Positions 1 to 9,505 of a stretch of 64,000 nucleotides of DNA are shown here, piece after piece. The stretch is taken from positions 1,860,001 to 1,924,000 of the forward strand of contig NZ_JAPENY010000001.1 in assembly GCF_026341825.1 (NCBI RefSeq). Reading direction: 5' to 3'. Each line of letters starts with the position of its first letter. The first letter of the stretch is position 1. A program made the position numbers and the translations under genes. The stretch comes from Streptomyces sp. NBC_00620. GTDB lineage: Bacteria > Actinomycetota > Actinomycetes > Streptomycetales > Streptomycetaceae. The notes under the pieces are model-generated. The model saw only the letters and a list, made by a program, of their open reading frames with translations. It searched no databases and was not told where the DNA came from.

Positions 1-541
1 CCCAGTAGCGCCGCTTCGGCTCGAAGAAGATCACCGGGTCGTTGCTCTGGATGGCCTGCTGCATCATCCAGTAGGCGTCGGACGCGGTCGACGGGGAGAC
101 CACCTTCAGGCCCGACACATGCGCGAACAGCGCCTCCGGCGACTCCGAGTGGTGCTCGACCGCGCCGATGCCACCGCCGTACGGAATGCGGATGACGACG
201 GGGAGCTTGATCTTGCCGAGCGCCCGCGCGTGCATCTTCGCCAGCTGCGTGACGATCTGGTCGTAGGCGGGGAAGACGAAACCGTCGAACTGGATCTCCA
301 CCACCGGGCGGTAGCCGCGCAGTGCGAGACCGATCGCCGTGCCAACGATGCCCGACTCGGCGAGCGGGGTGTCGATGACCCGGTCCTCACCGAAGTCCTT
401 CTGGAGTCCGTCGGTGACCCTGAAGACTCCGCCGAGCTTGCCGACGTCCTCGCCCATGATCAGGACCTTGGGGTCGGTTTCCAGGGCCTTGCGCAGCGAC
501 TCGTTGATCGCCTTGGCCAGCGCCATCTTTTCCGCGGTCAT
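1..541 (-). CDS. bkdB: Branched-chain 2-oxoacid dehydrogenase E1 beta subunit (C-terminus off window)
   Basis: First 180 codons of a transketolase-like E1 beta subunit; the remainder lies beyond the left edge. The ATG at 541 opens a protein beginning MTAEKMALAKAINESL, with the family motifs GEDVGKLGGVFRVT, DTPLAESGIVGTAIG, PYGGGIGAVEHHSES and DPVIFFEPKRRYW all visible. E1 beta pairs with E1 alpha to form the thiamine-diphosphate enzyme that decarboxylates 2-oxoacids from Val, Leu and Ile, giving acyl-CoA starters for branched fatty acids and polyketides. The start lies 2 nt after the E1 alpha stop, so the two are co-transcribed. Its full-length paralogue is at 17840-18844. Pyruvate specificity cannot be excluded from sequence alone, but the actinobacterial context favours branched-chain substrates. 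Confidence 0.93.
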   Translation of the reverse strand, partial: MTAEKMALAKAINESLRKALETDPKVLIMGEDVGKLGGVFRVTDGLQKDFGEDRVIDTPLAESGIVGTAIGLALRGYRPVVEIQFDGFVFPAYDQIVTQLAKMHARALGKIKLPVVIRIPYGGGIGAVEHHSESPEALFAHVSGLKVVSPSTASDAYWMMQQAIQSNDPVIFFEPKRRYW

Positions 542-543
542 CG

Positions 544-1764
544 CTACTTGTCCTCCCCTTCGTCCGCGAACGACGCCTGGTAGGCGGCGAACTGGGCCCG
601 CTCCTCGTCGACGAGCGCGTGCCCGTCCGCGTACACGTTCTCGAAGATGGCGAAGTGGTCCGGGTCCGGCATGGCCCGTACGACCTCGCGTACTCGTTTG
701 CCCAACGCCTCGCTCTCGGCTTCGAGTTCCGCGAAAAATCCCTCGTCCGCGTGGTTTGAGGCCTCGAGATACGTGCGCATGCGCAGGATCGGGTCCTTCG
801 CCTCCCACGACTCGGTCTCCTCGTCGGCCCGGTACTTGGTCGGGTCGTCGGAGGTGGTGTGCGCGCCCATCCGGTAGGTGAACGCCTCCACGAGCGTGGG
901 GCCCTCGCCGCGGCGGGCCCGCTCCAGGGCCCACTTGGTGACGGCCAGGCAGGCGAGGACGTCGTTGCCGTCGACGCGGACGCCCGGGAAGCCGTAGCCC
1001 TGCGCGCGCTGGTAGAGCGGGACGCGGGTCTGCTTCTCGGTCGGCTCGGAGATGGCCCACTGGTTGTTCTGGCAGAAGAACACGACGGGGGCGTTGTAGA
1101 CCGCGGAGAAGGTGAACGATTCGGCGACGTCGCCCTGGCTGGAGGCGCCGTCTCCGAAGTACGCGATCACGGCCGAGTCGGCGCCGTCCTTGGTGATGCC
1201 CATGGCGTACCCGGTGGCGTGCAGGGTCTGCGAGCCGATGACGATCGTGTACAGGTGGAAGTTGTTGGTGTTCGGGTCCCAGCCGCCGTTGTTCACGCCG
1301 CGGAACATGCCGAGCAGGTTGGTCGGGTCGACCCCGCGGCACCAGGCGACGCCGTGCTCGCGGTAGGTCGGGAAGACGTAGTCGTCCTCGCGGGTGGCGC
1401 GCCCGGAGCCGATCTGGGCGGCCTCCTGGCCGAGCAGCGAGGCCCACAGGCCCAGCTCGCCCTGGCGCTGCAGGGAGGTGGCCTCGGCGTCGAAGCGGCG
1501 GGTCAGCACCATGTCCCGGTACAGGCCGCGCAGCTCCTCCGGGGTGATGTCGGCGACGTACGGGTCGTACGTGGCGTCCTTGACCCGCTTGCCCTCGGGG
1601 GTCAGCAGCTGAATGAGTTCAGGGTCTGCGCCCGGTGACTTGTTTGCGCCGGTGCGCTTGGCACCGCTCGCGGCGCGCTTCGTCCCGGTCGTGCCGGTGC
1701 TTGCGGCGCTCTTCGTACCGGCGCTGCGTCGCGGCTTCTGCGCGGCAGTGCTCTCCACGGTCAC
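544..1764 (-). CDS. bkdA: Branched-chain 2-oxoacid dehydrogenase E1 alpha subunit
   Basis: 406-aa E1 alpha subunit. The thiamine-diphosphate motif GDGASSQGD is at about residues 204-212 and its QNNQWAIS end at 232-239. The first 45 residues are a Lys/Arg/Ala/Thr-rich extension not found in the paralogue at 18841-19986. I chose GTG 1764 because GGAGGAG lies 5 nt upstream; the open frame continues further up but without a ribosome site. The enzyme decarboxylates 2-oxoacids and passes the acyl group to E2 lipoyl domains. No E2 gene is inside the window on this side; it would be expected just beyond position 1, downstream of E1 beta. Two BKDH gene sets are usual in Streptomyces. Confidence 0.93.
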   Translation of the reverse strand: MTVESTAAQKPRRSAGTKSAASTGTTGTKRAASGAKRTGANKSPGADPELIQLLTPEGKRVKDATYDPYVADITPEELRGLYRDMVLTRRFDAEATSLQRQGELGLWASLLGQEAAQIGSGRATREDDYVFPTYREHGVAWCRGVDPTNLLGMFRGVNNGGWDPNTNNFHLYTIVIGSQTLHATGYAMGITKDGADSAVIAYFGDGASSQGDVAESFTFSAVYNAPVVFFCQNNQWAISEPTEKQTRVPLYQRAQGYGFPGVRVDGNDVLACLAVTKWALERARRGEGPTLVEAFTYRMGAHTTSDDPTKYRADEETESWEAKDPILRMRTYLEASNHADEGFFAELEAESEALGKRVREVVRAMPDPDHFAIFENVYADGHALVDEERAQFAAYQASFADEGEDK

Positions 1765-2120
1765 GTGTGCTCCTCCGTCGGTCCGGCCCCCGGGGTTGCC
1801 GGTCGGCCAGTGCGGCTCGCCTGCTCCAGTACCCGTGCACGGGGTGGGTGCACTCGGCCGGGAACAGGCGTGACAGGTGCCCCGGCGAGCGCCCTGCAAC
1901 AGCCACGTTACCCAGTGCTTCACAATTCTGTGAAACCCCGCCTGACCTGCGATTTTGCTCGGATTTCCAACTACTTTTTAGTCGGATCTCCAAGTACATC
2001 GCCTCGGTCGGGAACAGCCGCTGGTCACAGCGCTGGTAACAGCCTTGCAGGGGGCCGGAACACCGGCACGTTATCCCGGTCACCCCTGGCACGGGAAGAG
2101 TTCACCCCGGGGCAGGGCCA
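1765..2120. promoter_or_regulatory. Divergent promoter region bkdA / response regulator
   Basis: 356-bp gap between divergent starts with no gene. It holds a palindrome TTCACAattcTGTGAA at 1919-1934 (6-bp arms, 4-nt spacer) and a 16-bp direct repeat of the form TCGGATYTCCAASTAC at 1959-1974 and 1982-1997, whose starts are 23 bp apart (about two helical turns). The repeats lie about 200 bp upstream of bkdA and 125-160 bp upstream of the regulator gene. They look like operator material, possibly for an Lrp/AsnC regulator, but no binding protein can be assigned from sequence. Confidence 0.45.
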
Positions 2121-2813
2121 ATGATCGTGTGTGACACTGACACCGTGCGTGAAAACGGGAAAATCACCGTATTTCTCCTCGATGATCACGAGGTGGTCCG
2201 GCGCGGCGTCCATGAGCTGCTCTCGGTGGAGGACGACATCGAGGTGGTCGGCGAGGCCGGCACGGCGGCCGACGCCCTGGTACGGATTCCGGCCACCCAC
2301 CCCGACGTCGCCGTCCTGGACGTACGGCTCCCGGACGGCAGCGGCGTCGAGGTCTGCCGCGAGATCCGGTCCCAGGACGAGGACATCAAGTGCCTGATGC
2401 TGACCTCGTACGCCGACGACGAGGCCCTTTTCGACGCGATCATGGCGGGCGCCTCGGGCTATGTGCTCAAGGCCATCCGTGGCAGCGAACTGCTCTCGGC
2501 CGTACGTGATGTCGCCGCCGGGAAGTCCCTGCTCGACCCGGTGGCCACCGCCCGCGTCCTGGAGCGGCTGCGCGACGGGGGCGGCCCCAAGAGCGACGAC
2601 AGGCTCGCGCACCTCACCGAGCAGGAGCGCAAGATCCTCGACCTGATCGGCGAAGGGCTCACCAATCGCGTGATCGGCGAACGGCTGCATCTCGCCGAGA
2701 AGACGATCAAGAACTATGTGTCGAGCCTGCTGGCCAAACTGGGGATGGAGCGGCGGTCCCAGGCGGCCGCGTACGTCGCGCGTCTGCAGGTGGAGCAGGA
2801 GCAGCGGCACTAG
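2121..2813 (+). CDS. NarL/LuxR-family response regulator (orphan)
   Basis: 230-aa two-domain regulator. The receiver has D21-D22 and phospho-acceptor D67 (VAVLDVRLPDGSG), T95-S96 and K117. The C-terminal LuxR-type HTH spans about 165-220, with LTNRVIGERLHLAEKTIKNY as recognition region. It resembles DevR/DosR-type regulators. No histidine kinase lies beside it, so it is an orphan in this window. A Streptomyces regulator at the equivalent locus has been reported, as I recall, to be phosphorylated by a distant DevS-like kinase. GTG 2145 is an alternative start that would drop eight residues, since no strong ribosome site precedes ATG 2121. Divergent from bkdA. Confidence 0.9.
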   Translation: MIVCDTDTVRENGKITVFLLDDHEVVRRGVHELLSVEDDIEVVGEAGTAADALVRIPATHPDVAVLDVRLPDGSGVEVCREIRSQDEDIKCLMLTSYADDEALFDAIMAGASGYVLKAIRGSELLSAVRDVAAGKSLLDPVATARVLERLRDGGGPKSDDRLAHLTEQERKILDLIGEGLTNRVIGERLHLAEKTIKNYVSSLLAKLGMERRSQAAAYVARLQVEQEQRH

Positions 2814-2916
2814 TCGCAGCGTCGCCGGTGATGGGGAAGCCCTTCGGGACTTATGGCCCCCCTACAGGAGACGGGTGGCCCTTTTCCCGCTCTCCTGGGT
2901 ACCGGAAATTGGTCGT

Positions 2917-3351
2917 ATGCCCGACGAACAGCCGGACGACATTCAGCTCGCCGTGGAACTGATCGGCCGCACCGACTACGGCCGGGTGGCCACCAGCATG
3001 CGCGCGCTGCCCTTCCTCGCGTTCGCCCGGCACATCGTGGCCGACGGCCGCGTCCTGCTGCGGATGCCCCGGAACTGCGGCTACCACCAGGCCTGCGCCG
3101 GCAGCGTCGTCGCGTACGGCACCGACAACCTGAGCTCCGCACGGCCGGGGGAGAGCCTGTGGTCCGTGCAGGTCGTCGGCCGGTGCGAAACCGTCGAGCC
3201 GACCGCGGCGCAGCTGGAACGTTTCGGTCCCGCGCCGCGCCTGGTGGACGGCGAGCCCTACGAGCCGGTCTATCTGGGCATCGACCCGCAGTTCTCCACC
3301 GCGCATTCGACGGACGGTGGCCTGGAACGGCGATTCCAGCACGTTCTGTGA
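2917..3351 (+). CDS. Pyridoxamine 5'-phosphate oxidase-fold protein
   Basis: 144-aa protein with the split-barrel signature seen in PNPOx-like and F420/FMN-binding proteins: an opening strand GRVATSM, a central RMPRNCGYHQACAGSVVAYG and SLWSVQVVGRCETVEP, then VYLGIDPQFST. Proteins of this size usually bind flavin, F420 or haem, but no ligand residues can be assigned securely. In DevR-type neighbourhoods, small PNPOx-fold proteins are common, which fits the response regulator immediately upstream. I chose ATG 2917 because the conserved block starts soon after; upstream codons in the frame read through the regulator's 3' end. Function otherwise unknown. Confidence 0.7.
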   Translation: MPDEQPDDIQLAVELIGRTDYGRVATSMRALPFLAFARHIVADGRVLLRMPRNCGYHQACAGSVVAYGTDNLSSARPGESLWSVQVVGRCETVEPTAAQLERFGPAPRLVDGEPYEPVYLGIDPQFSTAHSTDGGLERRFQHVL

Positions 3352-3427
3352 CCGATGTTGCATACAGGGCGACTGTCTGTGACAAACGCAAGGTCAGGGG
3401 CCAGTTGAGTGCCCTAGCATCTGCCGC

Positions 3428-4459
3428 GTGCCGCGCTCTTCTGTACCACCCCCTGTGTCTTTCGCGCCCCCTCTGGGCGCCCTCCTCCGCCAGTACTCCG
3501 CCGGGTCCGCGCTGACCTGCGAACCCGTCGAAGAGGGGCTGCTCAACCGCGGCTACCGGCTGTGCACCACCCGCGGCAGGTACTTCCTCAAGCACCATTT
3601 CGACCCCGAGACCGCCGACCCCGTCGCGATCGCCCGCCAGCACCGGGCGACCCAGCGCCTCGCGGACCTCGGCGTCCCGGTCGCCCCGCCGCTGACCGGC
3701 ACCGACGGGCGTACGGTCGCCGTCGTCGGGGGCCACGCGTACGCGCTGCACCCGTGGGTCGACGGACGGCACCGGCACGGCGGCCAGCTCACCACGGAGC
3801 AGTGCGCGCGGCTGGGGGCGCTCCTGGGCGTCGTCCACGCGAGCCTGGAGCAGGTGATGCCCACGGAGGGACGCGGGCCCGCGGAGCCGGCCGACGGCGC
3901 CGACCCGGCCGACACCTTCGCGCTCATCGACCACCTGCTCGCCCAGGTACGCCGCCACCGGCCACCCGACGCCTTCGACGAACTGGCCAGGCACCGGCTC
4001 CTGGAACGGCGCGCCCTCCTGGAGCGGCATGCGGACCGACGGCCTCCGCGGGGCGGTTCGGTGGGCTGGGTGCACGGCGACTTCCACCCGTTCAACCTGC
4101 TCTACCGCGACGGCGAACCGGCCGCGATCGTCGACTGGGACCGGCTGGGCGTCCAGCCCCGCGCCGAGGAGGCGGTACGCGCCGCGGTGATCTTCTTCGT
4201 ACAGCCCGTCGGCGCGCTCGACCTGGCCAAAGTGCGGGCCTACGCGCGCGCGTACCGGCGTACCGCGGGCGCGACCCCCTCCGAACTCGCGGCCGCCGTG
4301 CACCGCGTGTGGTGGGAGCGCCTCAACGACTTCTGGATACTGCGCTGGCACTACGAGCGCGGGGACACCCGCGCCGATCCGCAGTTCCCGGCGGCGTCGG
4401 CACTGGCGGTGTGGTGGACCCGGGAGTACGAGCCGGTGTGCGAGGCGTTCGCGGGGTGA
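3428..4459 (+). CDS. APH-fold phosphotransferase (aminoglycoside/homoserine kinase-like)
   Basis: 343-aa APH-superfamily protein. K55 (RYFLKHHF) is the likely ATP-anchoring lysine, the Brenner-type catalytic loop HGDFHPFNLLY is at 216-226 and the metal-binding DWD at 236-238. The N-terminal lobe and the helical C-terminal lobe are both complete. The family phosphorylates aminoglycosides, homoserine, choline and other small hydroxylated substrates; nothing here fixes the substrate. It starts at GTG 3428, 76 bp after the PNPOx-like gene. Downstream (4495-4538) is a direct repeat of the palindromic block CACGCGCGCGTGGAG. A resistance role is not implied, because housekeeping paralogues are common in Streptomyces. 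Confidence 0.82.
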   Translation: MPRSSVPPPVSFAPPLGALLRQYSAGSALTCEPVEEGLLNRGYRLCTTRGRYFLKHHFDPETADPVAIARQHRATQRLADLGVPVAPPLTGTDGRTVAVVGGHAYALHPWVDGRHRHGGQLTTEQCARLGALLGVVHASLEQVMPTEGRGPAEPADGADPADTFALIDHLLAQVRRHRPPDAFDELARHRLLERRALLERHADRRPPRGGSVGWVHGDFHPFNLLYRDGEPAAIVDWDRLGVQPRAEEAVRAAVIFFVQPVGALDLAKVRAYARAYRRTAGATPSELAAAVHRVWWERLNDFWILRWHYERGDTRADPQFPAASALAVWWTREYEPVCEAFAG

Positions 4460-4555
4460 CCTGCGGATGCCACTGGGTGGGCCGCCGCAAACGGCACGCG
4501 CGCGTGGAGCCCGTTTCGGGCCGCACGCGCGCGTGGAGGGTGTTTGTCCGGCGGG

Positions 4556-6124
<1,569 letters not shown>

Positions 6125-6514
6125 CAGTCCTCGCCGTCGTTTCTGCCCGCGGTCTGCGCGGTGGTTGTTACGGTCTCCGTCGGGCCACGCTACAGGCTCC
6201 GCGCAATGCGCCGGTCCGAGACGGAAGCGGGATGGATCGGCCATCCAACCCGTCACGGGTGCCCGCGTGCAAATCCTGTGTACCGCCCGTACGGCACCTG
6301 TAACGCTTCCGCGACGCTTCTTTCGCAGACGGTCACGGAACGGGCACCGAGCTTGACGTGTCAGTGCCCTCGGGCAGACTTGGCCGGGAATGAGCCAATC
6401 GATCACCGAACACCGGCCGATCACCGGGCAGATCGCACAATCGATCACGACAATCGAGTCACGGACCGCGGGGGCGATCAGCCGCTCCCGCCGCGCCGAT
6501 GGGGGACGCAGAAG
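6125..6514. promoter_or_regulatory. Divergent promoter region between two kinase genes
   Basis: 390-bp gap with no supported gene. It includes a patch at 6396-6450 in which CGATCAC recurs three times, twice as the longer CAATCGATCAC (6396-6406 and 6438-6448). This is more AT-rich than its surroundings and lies 65-120 bp upstream of the plus-strand kinase start, so it is plausible operator or promoter sequence. No consensus -35/-10 pair can be called with confidence. Confidence 0.4.
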
Positions 6515-8167
6515 ATGAGCCAGGACGGCGCACAGGGCCGGTACGCGGGGCGTGCGGTCGCCGGCGGCCGCTACCAGCTGCGTGATCTGCTCGGCGAGGG
6601 CGGCATGGCCTCGGTCCACCTCGCGTACGACTCGGTGCTCGACCGCCAGGTCGCGATCAAGACACTGCACACCGAACTCGGCCGCGAGCAGGCCTTCCGC
6701 GAGCGCTTCCGCCGCGAGGCCCAGTCGGTGGCGAAGCTCACGCACACGAACATCGTCTCGGTCTTCGACACCGGCGAGGACGTGCTCGACGGCATGACGA
6801 CGCCGTACATCGTCATGGAGTACGTCGAGGGCCGCCCGCTCGGCTCCGTCCTCGACCAGGACATCGCGCAGTACGGCGCCATGCCCGCCGACAAGGCCCT
6901 CAAGATCACCGCGGATGTGCTGGCCGCCCTGGAGATCAGCCACGAGATGGGCCTGGTCCACCGGGACATCAAGCCGGGCAACGTGATGATGACGAAGCGC
7001 AACGTCGTCAAGGTGATGGACTTCGGCATCGCCCGCGCCATGCAGTCCGGTGTCACCTCGATGACCCAGACCGGCATGGTCGTCGGCACCCCGCAGTACC
7101 TCTCTCCGGAGCAGGCCCTCGGCAGAGGCGTGGACGCCAGATCCGACCTGTACTCGGTCGGCATCATGCTGTTCCAACTCACCACCGGGCGGCTTCCGTT
7201 CGAGGCGGACTCGCCGCTGGCCATCGCGTACGCGCATGTGCAGGAGCAGCCGGTCGCGCCCTCCTCGGTGAACCGCTCGCTGCCCCCGGCCGTGGACGCA
7301 CTGGTCGCCCGCGCGCTGAAGAAGAACCCGAACGAGCGGTTTCCCAGCGCCGAGGCGATGCGCGACGAGTGCATGCGCGTGGCCCAGTCGCTGCACTCCG
7401 CCGCGCCGAGCATCGTGCCGGGCGCCCAGACGTCGAGCGGCGCGGGCGTCGCATCCGCGGTCTTCCCGCCCGTCGACCAGGCGGCTCCGGCACCGGGTCC
7501 GGTCCAGACGCCGTACCAGCCGGGTGCCTACGGTCCGCCGACCCCGGCGCCCACACCGCCGCCCACCCCGCAGCCGGCTCCGTCGTACGGCTATCCGCAG
7601 CAGGGCGGCTACCTGACGCCGCCGCAGACCTCGGCGTACTCCCCGCAGCAGGGCATCTCGACCCCGCCGCCGTACAACCTGGCGCCCCAGCACCCGACTC
7701 CTCACCCGGGAGGCTCCGGGGGCGGCCGCAAGAGCAACAAGGGAGTCGTCGTCGGCTCGATCGTGGTCGCGCTCGTCGCGATCGGCGGCCTGCTCACCGC
7801 ACTCGCCCTGAACAGGAACGGTGACGACACCGGAGGCGGTACCGATCCCAGTCAGTCGGCGTCCGTGGTGGCGGGGCACAAGGGTCCGGACACGACGAAG
7901 ACGATCGACACGGAGAAGTGCACGGAGCCGGAGGAGTCGTACAACGACGAGACCAAGATCCGGGTCCCGGACTTCTCGTACAAGTACATCCAGTCGGTGA
8001 AGTCCTGCTTCCAGGCCGCTGGTTGGCAGATGACGATCAAGTACGTCAATGAGAACACCTACGGCGAGGGCACGGTCATGGACCAGTTCCCCTCCGACGG
8101 CACGGACGTCGACCCGCAGAACATGCCCGAGATCGAGCTCAGTGTGTCGACGGGCGACCCGTCCTGA
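6515..8167 (+). CDS. Membrane Ser/Thr protein kinase with single C-terminal PASTA-like domain
   Basis: 550-aa Hanks-type kinase. Glycine loop GEGGMASVH at 27-35, K49 (VAIKTL), catalytic loop HRDIKPGN at 149-156, DFG at 169-171, activation segment SMTQTGMVVGTPQYLSPEQ. A Pro/Gln/Tyr-rich linker follows (about 390-405), then one transmembrane helix near 410-432. The extracellular end (about 480-548) resembles one PASTA repeat, starting RVPDFSYKYIQSVKSCFQAAG and closing IELSVSTG, with two cysteines. ATG 6515 is preceded by GGGGGAC. It is the third PknB-like kinase of the window together with 4556-6124 and 52651-54633, and forms a divergent pair with the former. Confidence 0.92.
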   Translation: MSQDGAQGRYAGRAVAGGRYQLRDLLGEGGMASVHLAYDSVLDRQVAIKTLHTELGREQAFRERFRREAQSVAKLTHTNIVSVFDTGEDVLDGMTTPYIVMEYVEGRPLGSVLDQDIAQYGAMPADKALKITADVLAALEISHEMGLVHRDIKPGNVMMTKRNVVKVMDFGIARAMQSGVTSMTQTGMVVGTPQYLSPEQALGRGVDARSDLYSVGIMLFQLTTGRLPFEADSPLAIAYAHVQEQPVAPSSVNRSLPPAVDALVARALKKNPNERFPSAEAMRDECMRVAQSLHSAAPSIVPGAQTSSGAGVASAVFPPVDQAAPAPGPVQTPYQPGAYGPPTPAPTPPPTPQPAPSYGYPQQGGYLTPPQTSAYSPQQGISTPPPYNLAPQHPTPHPGGSGGGRKSNKGVVVGSIVVALVAIGGLLTALALNRNGDDTGGGTDPSQSASVVAGHKGPDTTKTIDTEKCTEPEESYNDETKIRVPDFSYKYIQSVKSCFQAAGWQMTIKYVNENTYGEGTVMDQFPSDGTDVDPQNMPEIELSVSTGDPS

Positions 8168-8210
8168 CCTGCTTCCGGATCGTCCTGGTGATCCGTTTCT
8201 GACATGCGAG

Positions 8211-8236
8211 GGGCCCGGCACTTACGTGCCGGGCCC
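8211..8236. terminator. Hairpin terminator
   Basis: Perfect 11-bp stem GGGCCCGGCAC / GTGCCGGGCCC with TTAC loop followed by GTTT. It lies between the convergent kinase (ends 8167) and bpa (ends 8283) genes and can serve both. Confidence 0.8.
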
Positions 8237-8282
8237 GTTTCGTTGTCCGGGTACCGCGGGGGCTGCAGTTACCGCCGGGGGG

Positions 8283-8834
8283 CTACAGGTACGGTCCGCC
8301 CGAACGGCCGCCCGTGCGGGGGTCCTCGTCGTCCTCGGCGCCGCCGACGCCCGGCGGGAGGGCTCGGCGCATCGACTCCAGTTGGGCCCTGGCCGCCATC
8401 TGCTGGGCGAACAGGGTCGTCTGGATCCCGTGGAAGAGGCCCTCGAGCCAGCCCACCAACTGTGCCTGTGCGATGCGCAGTTCGGCGTCCGAGGGGATCC
8501 CCTCGTCGGTGAACGGAAGGGAGAGGCGCTCGAGTTCGTCGACGAGGTCGGGGGCGAGTCCGTCCTCCAGCTCCTTCACGGAGCTCGCGTGGATCTCCTT
8601 GAGCCGGACCCGGCTCGCCTCGTCCAGAGGTGCCGCACGCACCTCCTCGAGCAGCTGCTTGATCATGCTGCCGATGCGCATCACCTTGGCGGGCTGTTCC
8701 ACCATCTCCGTCACCGGGACCTCACGGGAGTCCTCGTCTCCGGTGCCACCGAGAGCCATTCCGTCCTGTCCTACGACCAGGATCTGAGGGTTCTCCGGCG
8801 ACCTTTCGTTCCTCGGCATCTCCATGCCGTCCAT
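8283..8834 (-). CDS. bpa: Bacterial proteasome activator Bpa
   Basis: 183-aa DUF2587-family protein. Central helices (MIKQLLEEVRAAPLDEASR ... VDELERLSLPF ... AQLVGWLEGLFHGIQTTL) match the mycobacterial ATP-independent proteasome activator. In that family a dodecameric ring opens the 20S core through a C-terminal penultimate-Tyr motif (GQYL in mycobacteria). Here the C-terminus is GGPYL, keeping the Tyr-Leu end. Several in-frame starts lie close together (8834, 8825, 8819); the first is used, with low certainty. No proteasome subunit gene is in the window. Confidence 0.85.
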   Translation of the reverse strand: MDGMEMPRNERSPENPQILVVGQDGMALGGTGDEDSREVPVTEMVEQPAKVMRIGSMIKQLLEEVRAAPLDEASRVRLKEIHASSVKELEDGLAPDLVDELERLSLPFTDEGIPSDAELRIAQAQLVGWLEGLFHGIQTTLFAQQMAARAQLESMRRALPPGVGGAEDDEDPRTGGRSGGPYL

Positions 8835-8933
8835 TGTCTACCACCCGTGCGCCGCCGAGATGCCGGGGCAAGGGGAGCGTGTGAGGCTTGACCCATTGAT
8901 CTTGGGACTCCTCACCGGGAGGGGGTCACCGGC

Positions 8934-9431
8934 GTGACTCCATGGCTCCGGGCGGTGCGTGTGGTTCATGCGCCGCGCGCGCTGTGCGTGGTGGGGCTGC
9001 TGCTTGCCCTGGCGACCGGGGGCGCGCACCTTTCGTACGCCGCCTCCGGCTCCGCGTCGTACGCCGTCACGCACGCGGCCTCGTACACCGCCTCGTACGC
9101 CCTTGAGCCCAGCGCCGATGCCTCCCGCGCGGGGAGCCGTCCGGGAGAGGGCCGTGAGCGACCCGGTCGAGAGGAGCCGACGGGGATGCCGGAGGCCGGG
9201 GTCGCGGAGCCGGCGTACCCGGATCGCGACCCCGCCGTCCCCGACAACCCTGCGGCGAGCGCCGTCTCCGAGCCGTCGCCGGACGCCGCGATCCCCGTAC
9301 GGCAGAGCGTCGTCCGCCCCGGGCCCGACCCGGAACCCGTACTCCGGATCGTGCCCCTGGGCAGCGGGCTGATCCTCATCGGCCTGGGCCTGGGGCTGGC
9401 GTTCCTCGCCCTGCGGGTCCGGCGCGGCTGA
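8934..9431 (+). CDS. Small secreted/membrane protein, Pro/Glu-rich
   Basis: 165-aa protein of unknown function. It starts with a signal-anchor-like hydrophobic stretch (ALCVVGLLLALATGGAHLS, about 16-34), then a disordered Ala/Ser/Tyr then Pro/Glu/Arg-rich region. A second transmembrane segment (PLGSGLILIGLGLGLAFLAL, about 141-160) ends in a positive LRVRRG tail. The arrangement fits a signal peptide plus C-terminal anchor with about 100 disordered residues outside. GTG 8934 is preceded by GGGAGGGGG. Its last five codons and stop begin a 26-bp tandem repeat (9415-9486). I recognise no named family. Confidence 0.7.
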   Translation: MTPWLRAVRVVHAPRALCVVGLLLALATGGAHLSYAASGSASYAVTHAASYTASYALEPSADASRAGSRPGEGRERPGREEPTGMPEAGVAEPAYPDRDPAVPDNPAASAVSEPSPDAAIPVRQSVVRPGPDPEPVLRIVPLGSGLILIGLGLGLAFLALRVRRG

Positions 9432-9486
9432 AACCGCGGCGGGTCCGGCGCGGCTGAAACCGCGGCGGGTCCGGCGCGGCTGAAAC
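9415..9486. repeat. 26-bp tandem repeat, 2.8 copies, duplicating the 3' end of the preceding gene
   Basis: Units at 9415-9440 and 9441-9466 are identical. The third is complete for 20 bp and then diverges. Each unit carries the last codons and the TGA stop of the upstream gene, so the stop codon occurs three times in register with the repeat. Confidence 0.9.
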
Positions 9487-9505
9487 GGCTCGGGCAACGC
9501 GCTCC

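Noticed and set aside
2810..4351. 513-aa minus-strand open frame
   Set aside because: It is antisense to the PNPOx-fold and APH-fold genes, lacks any recognisable domain and has the Arg/Gly/Pro-rich composition of a shadow frame in GC-rich DNA.
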